A stretch of DNA of 64,000 nt from Candidatus Enterococcus testudinis. GTDB lineage: Bacteria > Bacillota > Bacilli > Lactobacillales > Enterococcaceae. Within the stretch, counting starts at the first letter, position 1, and every line of letters starts with the position of its first letter. Shown here piece after piece: positions 1 to 13,930 of the stretch. Under the pieces are notes generated by a model. The model was not told where the DNA came from. It saw only the letters and a program-made list of their open reading frames with translations, and ran no database searches. The position numbers and the translations under genes were made by a program. The stretch is taken from the NCBI RefSeq assembly GCF_002140915.1, contig NZ_NGKU01000001.1, positions 1,424,900 through 1,488,899 of the forward strand, read 5' to 3'.

Positions 1-4286
<4,286 letters not shown>

Positions 4287-4309
4287 CTATGATAATTTTC
4301 AATTTCTAT

Positions 4310-4338
4310 TTCATGAATCGTGAAAAAAGTGATACAAT
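4310..4338 (+). promoter_or_regulatory. Probable promoter of gatCAB
   Basis: A good -10 hexamer TACAAT lies at 4333-4338. With 17 bp spacing the -35 is TTCATG (4310-4315), a weak match. It is the only plausible promoter between camS and gatC. The -35 lies inside an imperfect inverted repeat, TTTCATGA followed by TCGTGAAA. Confidence 0.5.
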
Positions 4339-4356
4339 ACATTGGAAAAACGCAAA

Positions 4357-4369
4357 ACGTATGATACGT
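4357..4369. repeat. 13-bp palindrome in the gatCAB leader
   Basis: ACGTATGATACGT is a perfect odd-centred palindrome about 20 bp downstream of the predicted -10 and 23 bp before gatC. Its position suits an operator or mRNA element, but no known regulator was recognised. Confidence 0.4.
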
Positions 4370-4391
4370 ATGCAAGAAAGAGGAGGATTTT

Positions 4392-4697
4392 ATGGCGATC
4401 AGCGAAGAACAAGTCAAACACGTTGCCAAACTAGCGAAACTCTCATTCTCAGAGGATGAATTACATGAGTTTACTTCTCAGCTAGGAAAAATTATTGATA
4501 TGGTGGAAACACTTGAAGAAGTTGATACCCAAGGCGTACCATTTACGTCAAATGTTGCTGAAACGATCAATGTGATGAGAGAAGATGTAACGATCGGCGG
4601 ATGGGATCGGGATGAATTGATGAAAAATGTACCTGAATCAGAAGATGGCTTTATCAAAGTGCCTGCAATTATCGACAATGGGGAGGCCGGAGCCTAA
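4392..4697 (+). CDS. gatC: Asp-tRNA(Asn)/Glu-tRNA(Gln) amidotransferase subunit C
   Basis: The 101-residue small subunit of GatCAB stabilises the GatA-GatB interface. It begins with the family pattern [19 protein letters not shown] and ends with the typical FIKVPAIID segment. AGGAGGA precedes the ATG. The stop TAA overlaps the ATG of gatA by one base, the first junction of a tightly coupled gatC-gatA-gatB operon. Confidence 0.96.
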   Translation: MAISEEQVKHVAKLAKLSFSEDELHEFTSQLGKIIDMVETLEEVDTQGVPFTSNVAETINVMREDVTIGGWDRDELMKNVPESEDGFIKVPAIIDNGEAGA

Positions 4698-6169
4698 TGA
4701 CTGAATTGTTTAACAAAAGTATTGAAGAATTGCATGGTTTATTGGTTTCCAAAGAAATCACTGCAACGGATCTAACAAAGGAAACTTATACCCGCATCAA
4801 AGAAACGGAACCGCAAATCGATGCCTTCTTGGCTTTGAATGAAGAAAAAGCGCTAGACTTGGCACAAGCCATCGATCGCAAAGGCATTACTGAAAGCAAT
4901 GTCTTGTCTGGTATCCCAATCGGTATCAAAGACAATATCGTGACCAAAGATCTGCGGACAACAGCAGCATCTAAAATCTTAGGTAACTTTGATCCAATCT
5001 ATGATGCCACTGTTATGGATAAAGTCTATCAATCAGATTTGATTCCAGTTGGTAAATTGAACATGGATGAATTTGCTATGGGGGCGAGTACCGAAACCTC
5101 ATATTTCAAAAAAACCAAGAACGCTTGGGATCAAACGAAAGTACCTGGTGGATCTTCGGGTGGTTCTGCAGCTGCAGTTGCCGCTGGACAAGTACCGGTT
5201 TCTTTAGGGAGTGACACAGGCGGTTCAATCCGTCAACCGGCTGCATTTAATGGAATCGTTGGGTTGAAACCAACGTATGGTCGTGTCTCTCGTTATGGAT
5301 TGATTGCTTTTGCATCGTCACTAGACCAAATCGGACCAATGACCCGTACGGTCAAAGACAATGCGCTTGTATTGAATGCAATCAGCGGGTTCGATGCCAA
5401 AGACAGCACATCAGCGGGTGCATCAGTACCTGACTTTGCTGCTGGTTTGACTGGTGATATCAAAGGAATGAAAGTCGCTTTGCCGAAAGAATATATGGGT
5501 GAAGGGATCCAACCTGGTGTTCGTGAAGCTATCTTGAAAGCTGCTGACACGTTCCGCGCATTAGGCGCAACGGTCGAAGAGGTCAGCTTGCCTCATTCAA
5601 AATACGGTGTGGCTGTTTATTACATTATCGCCTCATCAGAAGCCAGCTCAAATCTGCAACGTTTTGATGGGATCCGTTATGGTTTCCGATCTGAAAATAT
5701 TTCGAACTTAGAAGACGTGTATGTCAACTCAAGAAGTGAAGGATTCGGTGAAGAAGTCAAACGCCGGATCATGTTGGGAACATTCTCATTAAGTGCTGGC
5801 TATTATGACGCCTACTTCAAAAAAGCCGGTCAAGTCCGGACACTGATCAAACAAGACTTCGATAAAGTCTTTAACCAATATGATTTGATCATTGGCCCAG
5901 CTTCTCCAACAGTGGCTTTTGGGATTGGTGAAAACATCAATGATCCAATCACAATGTACATGAACGATATCCTAACCATTCCAGTTAACTTGGCTGGTTT
6001 GCCAGGAATGTCTCTTCCAGCCGGCTTCTCAGAAGGCCTGCCTGTTGGCTTGCAGATCATCGGGAAACATTTCGATGAAGCAACCATGTATAAAGCAGCT
6101 TATGCATTTGAACAAGCCACTGATTTCCATACCAAACAACCAGTGATTTTAGGAGGGGACAAAGCATGA
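4697..6169 (+). CDS. gatA: Asp-tRNA(Asn)/Glu-tRNA(Gln) amidotransferase subunit A
   Basis: This 490-residue amidase-signature enzyme releases ammonia from glutamine for transamidation of mischarged Glu-tRNA(Gln) or Asp-tRNA(Asn). The Ser-Ser-Lys triad is visible: K78 in GIPIGIKDN, cis-Ser S153 in [11 protein letters not shown] and nucleophile S177 in [11 protein letters not shown]. Length is normal. The gene overlaps gatC by one base and gatB by 4 bp (ATGA). Confidence 0.97.
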   Translation: MTELFNKSIEELHGLLVSKEITATDLTKETYTRIKETEPQIDAFLALNEEKALDLAQAIDRKGITESNVLSGIPIGIKDNIVTKDLRTTAASKILGNFDPIYDATVMDKVYQSDLIPVGKLNMDEFAMGASTETSYFKKTKNAWDQTKVPGGSSGGSAAAVAAGQVPVSLGSDTGGSIRQPAAFNGIVGLKPTYGRVSRYGLIAFASSLDQIGPMTRTVKDNALVLNAISGFDAKDSTSAGASVPDFAAGLTGDIKGMKVALPKEYMGEGIQPGVREAILKAADTFRALGATVEEVSLPHSKYGVAVYYIIASSEASSNLQRFDGIRYGFRSENISNLEDVYVNSRSEGFGEEVKRRIMLGTFSLSAGYYDAYFKKAGQVRTLIKQDFDKVFNQYDLIIGPASPTVAFGIGENINDPITMYMNDILTIPVNLAGLPGMSLPAGFSEGLPVGLQIIGKHFDEATMYKAAYAFEQATDFHTKQPVILGGDKA

Positions 6170-7596
6170 ACTTCGAAACAGTCATTGGGCTTGAAGTCCA
6201 CGTAGAATTAAAAACTGAATCAAAAATTTTCTCTCCAGCGCCTGCTCATTTTGGTGCGGAGCCAAACAGCAATACCAACGTCATCGACTGGGGTTACCCA
6301 GGAGTACTGCCGGTCATGAATAAGACAGCCATTGAATTTGGTATGAAGGCAGCATTGGCTTTGAACTGTGAAATTTCAAAGGAAACCCATTTTGATCGCA
6401 AAAACTATTTTTATCCTGACAATCCCAAAGCGTACCAAATCTCTCAATTTGATCAACCAATCGGTCATGATGGCTGGATCGAAATCGAAGTAGAAGGCAA
6501 AAAGAAAAAAATTCGGATCGAGCGCGTCCATTTAGAAGAAGATGCCGGTAAAAACATGCACGGCAAAGGCGGGTATTCTTATGTCGACCTGAATCGCCAA
6601 GGTACACCATTGATTGAAATCGTATCTGAAGCAGACATGCGTTCTCCTGAAGAAGCGTATGCATACTTAGAAGCTTTACGCTCAATCATCTTGTTTACTG
6701 AAGTATCGGATGTCAAAATGGAAGAAGGGTCTATGCGCTGTGATGCCAATATCTCGTTGCGCCCTTATGGCCAAGAAGCCTTCGGTACCAAAACCGAATT
6801 GAAAAATCTAAACTCGATGTCTTTTGTCAAAAAAGGGTTAGCCTTTGAAGAAAAACGTCAAGCCAAAATTCTATTATCCGGTGGCGAGATCCAACAAGAA
6901 ACCCGTCGCTTTGATGAAGCAACTAGCAAAACATTGTTGATGCGGATCAAAGAAGGGTCATCTGACTACCGTTACTTCCCAGAACCAGATATTCCGCGTT
7001 TTGTGATTGATGATGAATGGATCGAACGAGTCCGCGAAGCTTTACCGGAAATGCCGCAAAAACGTCGCGCACGCTACATCTCTGAGTTAGGCTTGCCTGA
7101 GTATGATGCAATGGTCTTGACACTGACCAAGGAAATGTCAGACTTCTTTGAAGCGTCAATCGATGCTGGGGCTGATCCAAAGCAAGCCTCAAACTGGTTG
7201 ATGGGGGAAGTATCTGCCTATTTAAACAGTGAGAAAATCGAATTGCCAGATACCAAGTTAACACCGGACAACTTAGCAGGTATGATCCGTTTGATCGAAG
7301 ATGGTACAATCAGTTCAAAAATTGCCAAAAAAGTCTTTAAAGAATTGATTACCAATGGCGGCAATGCAGAAGAAGTCGTCAAAGCAAAAGGATTGATCCA
7401 ATTGTCTGACCCAGCGCAATTATTACCAATGATCAATGATGTTTTGGATCAAAATCAACAATCAGTAGATGATTTCAAAAACGGAAAAGATCGTGCTGTT
7501 GGTTTCTTGGTTGGTCAAATCATGAAAGCAACAAAAGGACAAGCCAATCCGGGTGTCGTCAACAAACTGTTGCAAGAAGAATTAGCAAAACGATAA
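6166..7596 (+). CDS. gatB: Asp-tRNA(Asn)/Glu-tRNA(Gln) amidotransferase subunit B
   Basis: The 476-residue subunit binds the mischarged tRNA and carries the kinase/transamidase site. The N-terminal signature [14 protein letters not shown] is intact. The cradle domain contains [15 protein letters not shown] and the C-terminal YqeY-like tail is complete to [10 protein letters not shown] Shine-Dalgarno AGGAGG lies inside the end of gatA. The dgkB-like gene follows after 10 bp and is probably part of the same transcript. Confidence 0.97.
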   Translation: MNFETVIGLEVHVELKTESKIFSPAPAHFGAEPNSNTNVIDWGYPGVLPVMNKTAIEFGMKAALALNCEISKETHFDRKNYFYPDNPKAYQISQFDQPIGHDGWIEIEVEGKKKKIRIERVHLEEDAGKNMHGKGGYSYVDLNRQGTPLIEIVSEADMRSPEEAYAYLEALRSIILFTEVSDVKMEEGSMRCDANISLRPYGQEAFGTKTELKNLNSMSFVKKGLAFEEKRQAKILLSGGEIQQETRRFDEATSKTLLMRIKEGSSDYRYFPEPDIPRFVIDDEWIERVREALPEMPQKRRARYISELGLPEYDAMVLTLTKEMSDFFEASIDAGADPKQASNWLMGEVSAYLNSEKIELPDTKLTPDNLAGMIRLIEDGTISSKIAKKVFKELITNGGNAEEVVKAKGLIQLSDPAQLLPMINDVLDQNQQSVDDFKNGKDRAVGFLVGQIMKATKGQANPGVVNKLLQEELAKR

Positions 7597-7606
7597 GAGG
7601 CTAGCT

Positions 7607-8638
7607 ATGAAAAGAGCAAGAGTGATCTATAACCCGACATCTGGAAAAGAATTGATTCGCAAACATTTGGCAGATATTCTAGATGTTTTAGAAACAGCCG
7701 GATATGAAGCCAGTGCCTTCGCTACCACCGCAACACCTTTTTCAGCCCGTGATGAAGCCAGCAGAGCTGGTCAAGCGGGGTTTGATCTAGTCGTTGCCGC
7801 TGGTGGTGACGGAACGATCAATGAAGTCGTCAATGGGATCGCCCCTTTGGCGGTCCGTCCTAAAATGGCGATCATTCCTGGGGGAACCACCAATGATTAC
7901 GCCCGCGCCTTGAAGATTCCTAGAAATGATATCAAAGCAGCTGCTGAGGTCATTTTGAAACAGCAAACGGTCAAAATGGATATTGGGAAAACACCGAATA
8001 CCTATTTTATCAACATTGCTGCTGGTGGTCATTTAACAGAGTTGACTTATGATGTACCGTCTGAGTTGAAGAGTGTCTTTGGCTACTTGGCCTATTTGGC
8101 TAAGGGGGCTGAGCTTTTGCCGCGAGTCAAACCAATCAAAATGCATCTGAAGTATGAAGATGGTGAATATATTGGTGGAGCTTCGATGTTTTTCTTAGGG
8201 CTGACCAATTCTGTGGGTGGATTTGAACAAATCGCCCCAGATGCCAAGTTAGATGATGGAAAATTTTCGTTGATCATCGTAAAAACCGCCAATATATTTG
8301 AAATCGTCCATTTGCTGGCGTTGATGGTGAATGGCGGCAAGCACATCAATGATCGTCGATTGATTTATACCAAGACCTCTTTTCTGGAGGTCGATGCGCC
8401 AGAACAAGCCAATCGGTTAATGATCAATTTGGACGGAGAGTATGGCGGCGATGCGCCGATGCGTTTTGAAAACTTGCATAACCACATTGAGTTTTATGCC
8501 AACGTTGATCAGATCCCAGACCAAGCGGTCGTTGGCGATCAAAGTTATCAAGAAATCAGTGAAGGCTTCATTAAAGAAGTGGAGCGTTTATCTGATGAAG
8601 ATATTAATGGCGATGGCAAAATCGGCGATGAACAATGA
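7607..8638 (+). CDS. dgkB: Diacylglycerol kinase (DgkB type)
   Basis: This 343-residue soluble lipid kinase of the DAGK catalytic family (DgkB/YegS) recycles diacylglycerol from teichoic acid synthesis into phosphatidic acid. The nucleotide-binding motif AAGGDGTINEVVNG is followed by IIPGGTTNDYARAL. In B. subtilis dgkB also follows gatCAB, supporting the assignment. It is separated from gatB by only 10 bp and followed by a strong terminator. A related but shorter lipid kinase is encoded at 38531-39439. Confidence 0.92.
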   Translation: MKRARVIYNPTSGKELIRKHLADILDVLETAGYEASAFATTATPFSARDEASRAGQAGFDLVVAAGGDGTINEVVNGIAPLAVRPKMAIIPGGTTNDYARALKIPRNDIKAAAEVILKQQTVKMDIGKTPNTYFINIAAGGHLTELTYDVPSELKSVFGYLAYLAKGAELLPRVKPIKMHLKYEDGEYIGGASMFFLGLTNSVGGFEQIAPDAKLDDGKFSLIIVKTANIFEIVHLLALMVNGGKHINDRRLIYTKTSFLEVDAPEQANRLMINLDGEYGGDAPMRFENLHNHIEFYANVDQIPDQAVVGDQSYQEISEGFIKEVERLSDEDINGDGKIGDEQ

Positions 8639-8663
8639 CCATCGGTTGACGAACAAGCGATAG

Positions 8664-8694
8664 AGAACAGAGGCGACTGCCTCTGTTCTTTTTG
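8664..8694 (+). terminator. Intrinsic terminator after dgkB
   Basis: An 11-bp perfect stem (AGAACAGAGGC with GCCTCTGTTCT), GACT loop, then a T run. It ends the gatCAB-dgkB transcript. Confidence 0.9.
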
Positions 8695-8966
8695 CAAATT
8701 GTGGAAAAATAATCCTATTGGAAACGAATGAACATTGATAGAACAAGCTTCTTTCAAATGCGCAAATCAATCATCGGTAGTCATTGTTTCATAAATGACT
8801 TTTGTTTCACAGGTTGTTGGATGGATATCAGTTAATTCCCGAATGATTCAATCGTATTGCGGATTAAAAAAAGCAAAAGACGAATTATATGTAAATTTCT
8901 GCGGGATAGTTCGTTTTTAAAAAGAATATCTGCATGCAATGGATGTAATTCAACAATAGAGTATGC
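8695..8966. other. Intergenic stretch without a recognised gene
   Basis: Between the dgkB terminator and the ylaN promoter no convincing open frame, repeat or RNA was found. The sequence is AT-rich. Only the promoter at its right end (8964-8972) is recognisable. Confidence 0.6.
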
Positions 8967-8972
8967 TATAAT
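8964..8972 (+). promoter_or_regulatory. Extended -10 promoter of the ylaN-ftsW-pyc operon
   Basis: TGCTATAAT is a perfect extended -10 element 28 bp before ylaN. No good -35 hexamer is present at the usual distance, consistent with an extended -10 promoter. Confidence 0.65.
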
Positions 8973-9000
8973 AATGAAACGAAGAAATGGGGGGACTGGA

Positions 9001-9300
9001 ATGGAGCAAATCGATTCCGCAAAAGCACTTGATCTGCTGAAAGATGATGCAGAACGAATCAAGAAGTTGATTCAGAATCAAGAAAATAGTTTATGTATTG
9101 CGCAATGTAAAGCCTTTGAAGAAGTCGTCGATACCCAGATGTACGGGTTATCAAGACAAGTTGCCTTCGCGATTCGCTTAGGGATCGTCGATAATCAAAC
9201 AGGCCAACAGTTAATGGCAGATTTAGAAAAAGATTTGAACCAGTTGTACAGTGATGTCTATGAAGACCAACGTACAAATGAGATAGGCAAGGAGGCATAA
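9001..9300 (+). CDS. ylaN: YlaN family protein (DUF1507)
   Basis: This 99-residue, mostly helical cytoplasmic protein matches the YlaN family (essential in B. subtilis under some conditions, linked to iron homeostasis through Fur). The sequence opens with MEQIDSAKALDLLKDDAERI and contains the conserved CKAFEEVVDTQMYGLSRQV. The ATG at 9001 follows GGGGGACTGGA; a longer open frame from 8857 has no matching family sequence. The order ylaN-ftsW-pyc is the same as in Bacillus. Confidence 0.88.
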   Translation: MEQIDSAKALDLLKDDAERIKKLIQNQENSLCIAQCKAFEEVVDTQMYGLSRQVAFAIRLGIVDNQTGQQLMADLEKDLNQLYSDVYEDQRTNEIGKEA

Positions 9301-9302
9301 TC

Positions 9303-10466
9303 TTGCCGGAAAAAGTAAAAAAAAGACATTTATTAGATTTTAGTATTTTATTACCTTATATTTTTATGTGTATCACCGGTTTGATGATGGTTTACAGCTC
9401 AACGTCCTATGTGGCAATGACAGCAAAAAACCCCACAACATCCGTATCATACGTCATCAATCAAGGGATTTTTTGGGTCTTAAGTTTGATATTGATCACG
9501 ATCATGTACAAGATGAAAACAGACGTCTTTCGTCACAAAAAGTTTGTCCAGATTGCGATGATCGTGATTTTGGTTTTGCTGATAGCCGCTTTTTTCTTTG
9601 AAAAACGAAATGGTGCTTATGGCTGGCTATCAATCGCCGGTTTTTCAGTGCAACCAGCAGAATATCTGAAATTTATTGTTGTATGGTTTTTGGCAATGAC
9701 ATTGTCGTACCGTCAAAAAGGTATACAACAAGATTTTGTTAAGACCGTATGGCGGCCTATAGGGATTGTCTTGGTTTATACCGCGATTTTAGGGTTTTAT
9801 CCCGATTTTGGGAATGCTGTGATCGTTTTGCTTTTGGCTTTCACTGTCCTATTGTCTAGCGGATTGAATTATTTATATACACTGATCTTAGGCGGCGCCG
9901 GTGTGATTGCCAGCGGTTTGATCATTTTCATCGTCCGTTTGACAGGTGGGAAGTTCCTGCCAGCATATGTCTATAGCCGATTTGCCTCTTATTTGAATCC
10001 CTTTGCGGATGAATATAATACCGGACACCAAATGGTCAATGGCTATTACGCAATGTTCAACGGCGGATTATTTGGTCGCGGTCTGGGCAATAGTATCCAA
10101 AAACGCGGATTTCTAAATGAAGCCCATACCGATTATATTTTTTCAATCGTGATGGAAGAATTAGGATTGATTCCCTCAATCATTATTTTAGGGATTTTAT
10201 TTTATATGGTTGGTCGAATTTTCTTGATTGGTATTCGCTCCAGAGATTCTTTCAACTCAATGATGTGTATGGGGATCGGTATGTTGTTTATGTCGCAGAT
10301 TTTCATCAACTTAGGTGGGATCACAGGAATCATCCCTTTGACTGGGATCACATTCCCTTTCCTTAGCCAAGGAGGATCAAGCTTGTTGATGTTGTCGATA
10401 TGTATTGGTTTTGTGCTGAATATCAGCGCTGAAGAAAAGAGGAAACAGTATAGTTTAAACGATTGA
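9303..10466 (+). CDS. ftsW: Cell division peptidoglycan polymerase FtsW
   Basis: The 387-residue SEDS-family polytopic protein has about ten membrane helices. FtsW polymerises lipid II at the septum with a cognate class B PBP. The conserved loop EAHTDYIFSIVMEELG contains the catalytic Asp region, and the C-terminal signature PFLSQGGSSLL is intact. The start is TTG at 9303, preceded by AAGGAGG inside the end of ylaN; the next ATG (9366) would remove part of the first membrane helix. Confidence 0.93.
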   Translation: MPEKVKKRHLLDFSILLPYIFMCITGLMMVYSSTSYVAMTAKNPTTSVSYVINQGIFWVLSLILITIMYKMKTDVFRHKKFVQIAMIVILVLLIAAFFFEKRNGAYGWLSIAGFSVQPAEYLKFIVVWFLAMTLSYRQKGIQQDFVKTVWRPIGIVLVYTAILGFYPDFGNAVIVLLLAFTVLLSSGLNYLYTLILGGAGVIASGLIIFIVRLTGGKFLPAYVYSRFASYLNPFADEYNTGHQMVNGYYAMFNGGLFGRGLGNSIQKRGFLNEAHTDYIFSIVMEELGLIPSIIILGILFYMVGRIFLIGIRSRDSFNSMMCMGIGMLFMSQIFINLGGITGIIPLTGITFPFLSQGGSSLLMLSICIGFVLNISAEEKRKQYSLND

Positions 10467-10487
10467 TCAATTGAATGGAGTGGTTAG

Positions 10488-13400
10488 ATGAAAAAAATTC
10501 TTGTTGCCAATCGCGGAGAGATCGCGATCCGTGTTTTTCGTGCATGTGCAGAATTAGGGATCAAAACAGTAGGGATCTATGCTGCTGAAGATGAATATTC
10601 AGTGCATCGGTTCAAAGCAGATGAAGCCTATTTAGTCGGCAAAGGCAAACGGCCGATCGACGCTTATCTAGATATTGAGGATATCATTCGTACCGCAAAA
10701 AAAGCTGGCGCAGAAGGGATTCACCCGGGTTACGGCTTTTTATCAGAAAACCTTGGTTTTGCACAACGTTGTGAAGAAGAAGGATTGATTTTCATCGGTC
10801 CCTCTACCCACCATTTAGATATTTTTGGCGACAAGATCAAAGCCAAAGCGGCGGCTGTTGAAGCGGGTATCCAATCGATCCCCGGTTCTGACGGACCAGT
10901 CGACACGATTGACGAAGTCTTGGACTTTGCCAGTACTCATGAATACCCCATTATGATCAAAGCAGCTCTTGGCGGCGGTGGACGCGGGATGCGGGTCGCT
11001 CATAATGAAAAAGAAGCCCGTGACGGATATGATCGTGCCAAAAGTGAAGCCAAAGCTGCCTTTGGCAGTGATGAAGTCTATGTTGAAAAATATATCAGCA
11101 ACCCCAAACATATTGAAGTACAGATATTAGGGGATACCCATGGAAACGTCGTTCATTTGTTCGAGCGTGACTGTTCTGTACAGCGACGCCACCAGAAAGT
11201 GGTGGAAGTAGCGCCATGTGTGTCGATGGATGCAGCGCAACGAGAAAAAATCTGTCAAGCAGCGGTGCAGCTGATGAAGCACGTTGGCTATATCAATGCG
11301 GGAACTGTTGAGTTTTTAGTTGAAGGCGACAAATTTTATTTTATCGAAGTCAATCCTCGGGTCCAAGTAGAGCATACGATCACTGAAATGATCACCAATC
11401 TTGATATTGTGACTACCCAAATTTTGATTGCGCAGGGCAAAGACCTGCACAAAGAAATCGGTATTCCGCAACAAAAAGATATTCATTTTGAAGGTGTGGC
11501 AATCCAATGCCGCGTCACCACAGAGGACCCTGCAAATCAATTCATGCCGGACACTGGGAAAATCGATACCTATCGTTCACCAGGTGGATTCGGCGTCCGT
11601 TTAGATGTCGGTAACGCTTATGCAGGTGCAGTCGTGACGCCTTACTTTGATTCACTTTTAGTCAAAGTTTGTACCCATGCAGCGACCTTTGATCAAGCTA
11701 TTCAGAAGATGATGCGGTGTTTGAAAGAGTTTCGGATCCGCGGTGTCAAAACCAACATCCTCTTTATGCGGAATGTGGTTTCACATCCAGCATTTCGTTC
11801 AGGCGAAGCCAAAACGACCTTTATCGACAATACACCAGAATTATTTGATTTTCCGCGTATTCGTGACCGTGGCAACAAAACGATGAAATATATTGGTGAA
11901 ATCACAATCAATGGATTCCCTGGGATCGAGAAACAAAATAAGCCGTTTTACAATGAGCCACGATTACCGCAACGCATCGAAACATTGTCTGATTATACCA
12001 GTGCCAAGCATGTGTTAGACCAACAAGGGGCTGATGCGGTCGTTTCATGGATCAGCGACCAAAAGAATGTTCTTTTGACAGATACGACCTTCCGTGATGC
12101 GCACCAAAGCTTGTTAGCGACTCGGGTTCGGACCCAAGACTTTAAGAAAATCGCTGCTGCAACGGAAGCAGCAATTCCGCAACTATTCTCAAGTGAGATG
12201 TGGGGTGGAGCTACTTTTGACGTTGCTTATCGTTTCTTGACTGAAGATCCGTGGGAAAGATTACGCATGTTTAGAAAGCGTATGCCGAACACGTTGTTGC
12301 AAATGCTCTTTAGAGGGTCAAATGCTGTGGGTTATTCTAACTACCCTGATAATGTCTTAGTTGCATTTATCAAAGAAGCTGCAGATCAGGGCATCGATGT
12401 GTTCCGTATTTTTGACAGTTTGAACTGGATTCCGCAAATGGAGAAAAGTATTCAAGCCGTGCGAGACACTGGAAAAATTGCCGAAGCAACCATTTGTTAT
12501 ACAGGAGACATCAACGATCCAACACGTCAAAAATACTCCGTTCAATATTACAAAGATATGGCTAAGGAATTGCAAAACTTGGGTGCCCATATCATAGCGA
12601 TCAAAGATATGGCTGGCTTATTAAAACCACAAGCAGCGTACCGTTTGATCAGCGAATTGAAAGACAGTATTGATGTGCCGATCCACTTGCATACCCATGA
12701 TACCAGCGGCAATGGTATCATTACGTATTCAGCTGCAACAAAAGCCGGTGTCGATATCGTTGATGTGGCAATGTCGGCAGTCAGCGGCGCTACCAGCCAG
12801 CCAAGTATGAGCAGTCTATACTATGCCTTAGTAAATGGCGAACGTTGTCCAGAAATCAATGTCGATAACATTCAACAATTGAACCATTATTGGGAAGATG
12901 TCCGAATGTATTACCATTCATTTGAAAATGGGTTGAATGCACCGCAAACGGAAGTCTATAAACATGAAATGCCTGGTGGACAATATTCGAACTTGCAGCA
13001 GCAAGCGAAAGCGGTCGGCTTAGGTGAGAAGTGGGACGAAATCAAAGAGGTGTATCATGAAGTCAATATGATGTTTGGCGATATCGTCAAAGTCACGCCT
13101 TCATCGAAAGTCGTAGGGGATATGGCATTGTTCATGGTTCAAAATGGTTTGAGCGAACAAGATGTCTATGACCAAGGAGATAACCTCAGCTTCCCAGAGT
13201 CAGTTGTTACCTTCTTCCAAGGTGAATTGGGCCAACCAGTTGGCGGTTTCCCTGAAAAACTGCAAAAGATTATTCTGAAAGGCCGACCAGCGTATACGGA
13301 TCGTCCAGGGGCTTTTGCAGAACCTGTCAACTTTGATTCAGTCAAACAAGAACTTGCTGAAAAAATCGGCTATCAACCGAAACAAGAAGAAGTCTTAAGC

Positions 13401-13916
13401 TACTTGATGTATCCGCAAGTCTTCTTAGATTATCGCAAAACATATGAACAATTTGCAGATGTCAAAGTGTTGGATACACCTACATTCTTCAATGGTATGC
13501 GTCTTGGTGAAACAATCAACGTTGAATTGGAGAAAGGCAAGATCCTGATCATTCGTTTAGATGAGATCGGTGAAGCGGATATCGAAGGTAATCGTACCTT
13601 ATTCTTCAATTTGAATGGACAGCGCCGTGAAATCGTCGTGAAAGACAATTCAGTTATCAGTTCAGTCCAAACCAAGCGTAAAGCAGAACCAACCAACAAA
13701 GAACAAATCGGAGCATCAATGAGCGGTTCCGTTCTAGAAGTCCTTGTTAAAAAAGGAGATCGTGTGGCGAAAGGCCAAACGCTGATGGTAACGGAAGCGA
13801 TGAAGATGGAAACTTCAGTTGAAGCGCGCTTTGCCGGCATAGTAGATTATGTCTATGTTGCCGCTGGAGAACCGATCCAATCTGGAGATTTGTTGATTGA
13901 AATCAAAGAAAAGTAG
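10488..13916 (+). CDS. pyc: Pyruvate carboxylase
   Basis: This 1142-residue single-chain enzyme makes oxaloacetate from pyruvate, ATP and bicarbonate. The order is biotin carboxylase (KKILVANRGEIAIRVFRAC, ATP-grasp region AALGGGGRGMRV), carboxyltransferase (LTDTTFRDAHQSLLATRV), PC tetramerisation domain and biotin carrier. The biotinyl lysine is K1106 in VTEAMKMETS, 36 residues from the end. Length matches the family. It is embedded between ftsW and the CAP-domain gene with short gaps. Confidence 0.97.
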   Translation: MKKILVANRGEIAIRVFRACAELGIKTVGIYAAEDEYSVHRFKADEAYLVGKGKRPIDAYLDIEDIIRTAKKAGAEGIHPGYGFLSENLGFAQRCEEEGLIFIGPSTHHLDIFGDKIKAKAAAVEAGIQSIPGSDGPVDTIDEVLDFASTHEYPIMIKAALGGGGRGMRVAHNEKEARDGYDRAKSEAKAAFGSDEVYVEKYISNPKHIEVQILGDTHGNVVHLFERDCSVQRRHQKVVEVAPCVSMDAAQREKICQAAVQLMKHVGYINAGTVEFLVEGDKFYFIEVNPRVQVEHTITEMITNLDIVTTQILIAQGKDLHKEIGIPQQKDIHFEGVAIQCRVTTEDPANQFMPDTGKIDTYRSPGGFGVRLDVGNAYAGAVVTPYFDSLLVKVCTHAATFDQAIQKMMRCLKEFRIRGVKTNILFMRNVVSHPAFRSGEAKTTFIDNTPELFDFPRIRDRGNKTMKYIGEITINGFPGIEKQNKPFYNEPRLPQRIETLSDYTSAKHVLDQQGADAVVSWISDQKNVLLTDTTFRDAHQSLLATRVRTQDFKKIAAATEAAIPQLFSSEMWGGATFDVAYRFLTEDPWERLRMFRKRMPNTLLQMLFRGSNAVGYSNYPDNVLVAFIKEAADQGIDVFRIFDSLNWIPQMEKSIQAVRDTGKIAEATICYTGDINDPTRQKYSVQYYKDMAKELQNLGAHIIAIKDMAGLLKPQAAYRLISELKDSIDVPIHLHTHDTSGNGIITYSAATKAGVDIVDVAMSAVSGATSQPSMSSLYYALVNGERCPEINVDNIQQLNHYWEDVRMYYHSFENGLNAPQTEVYKHEMPGGQYSNLQQQAKAVGLGEKWDEIKEVYHEVNMMFGDIVKVTPSSKVVGDMALFMVQNGLSEQDVYDQGDNLSFPESVVTFFQGELGQPVGGFPEKLQKIILKGRPAYTDRPGAFAEPVNFDSVKQELAEKIGYQPKQEEVLSYLMYPQVFLDYRKTYEQFADVKVLDTPTFFNGMRLGETINVELEKGKILIIRLDEIGEADIEGNRTLFFNLNGQRREIVVKDNSVISSVQTKRKAEPTNKEQIGASMSGSVLEVLVKKGDRVAKGQTLMVTEAMKMETSVEARFAGIVDYVYVAAGEPIQSGDLLIEIKEK

Positions 13917-13930
13917 GGAGCTGACTCAAA

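Noticed and set aside
8695..8966. Riboswitch or small RNA upstream of ylaN
   Set aside because: No recognisable conserved riboswitch core, T-box motif or terminator in the stretch, and the promoter lies only about 30 bp before the gene.
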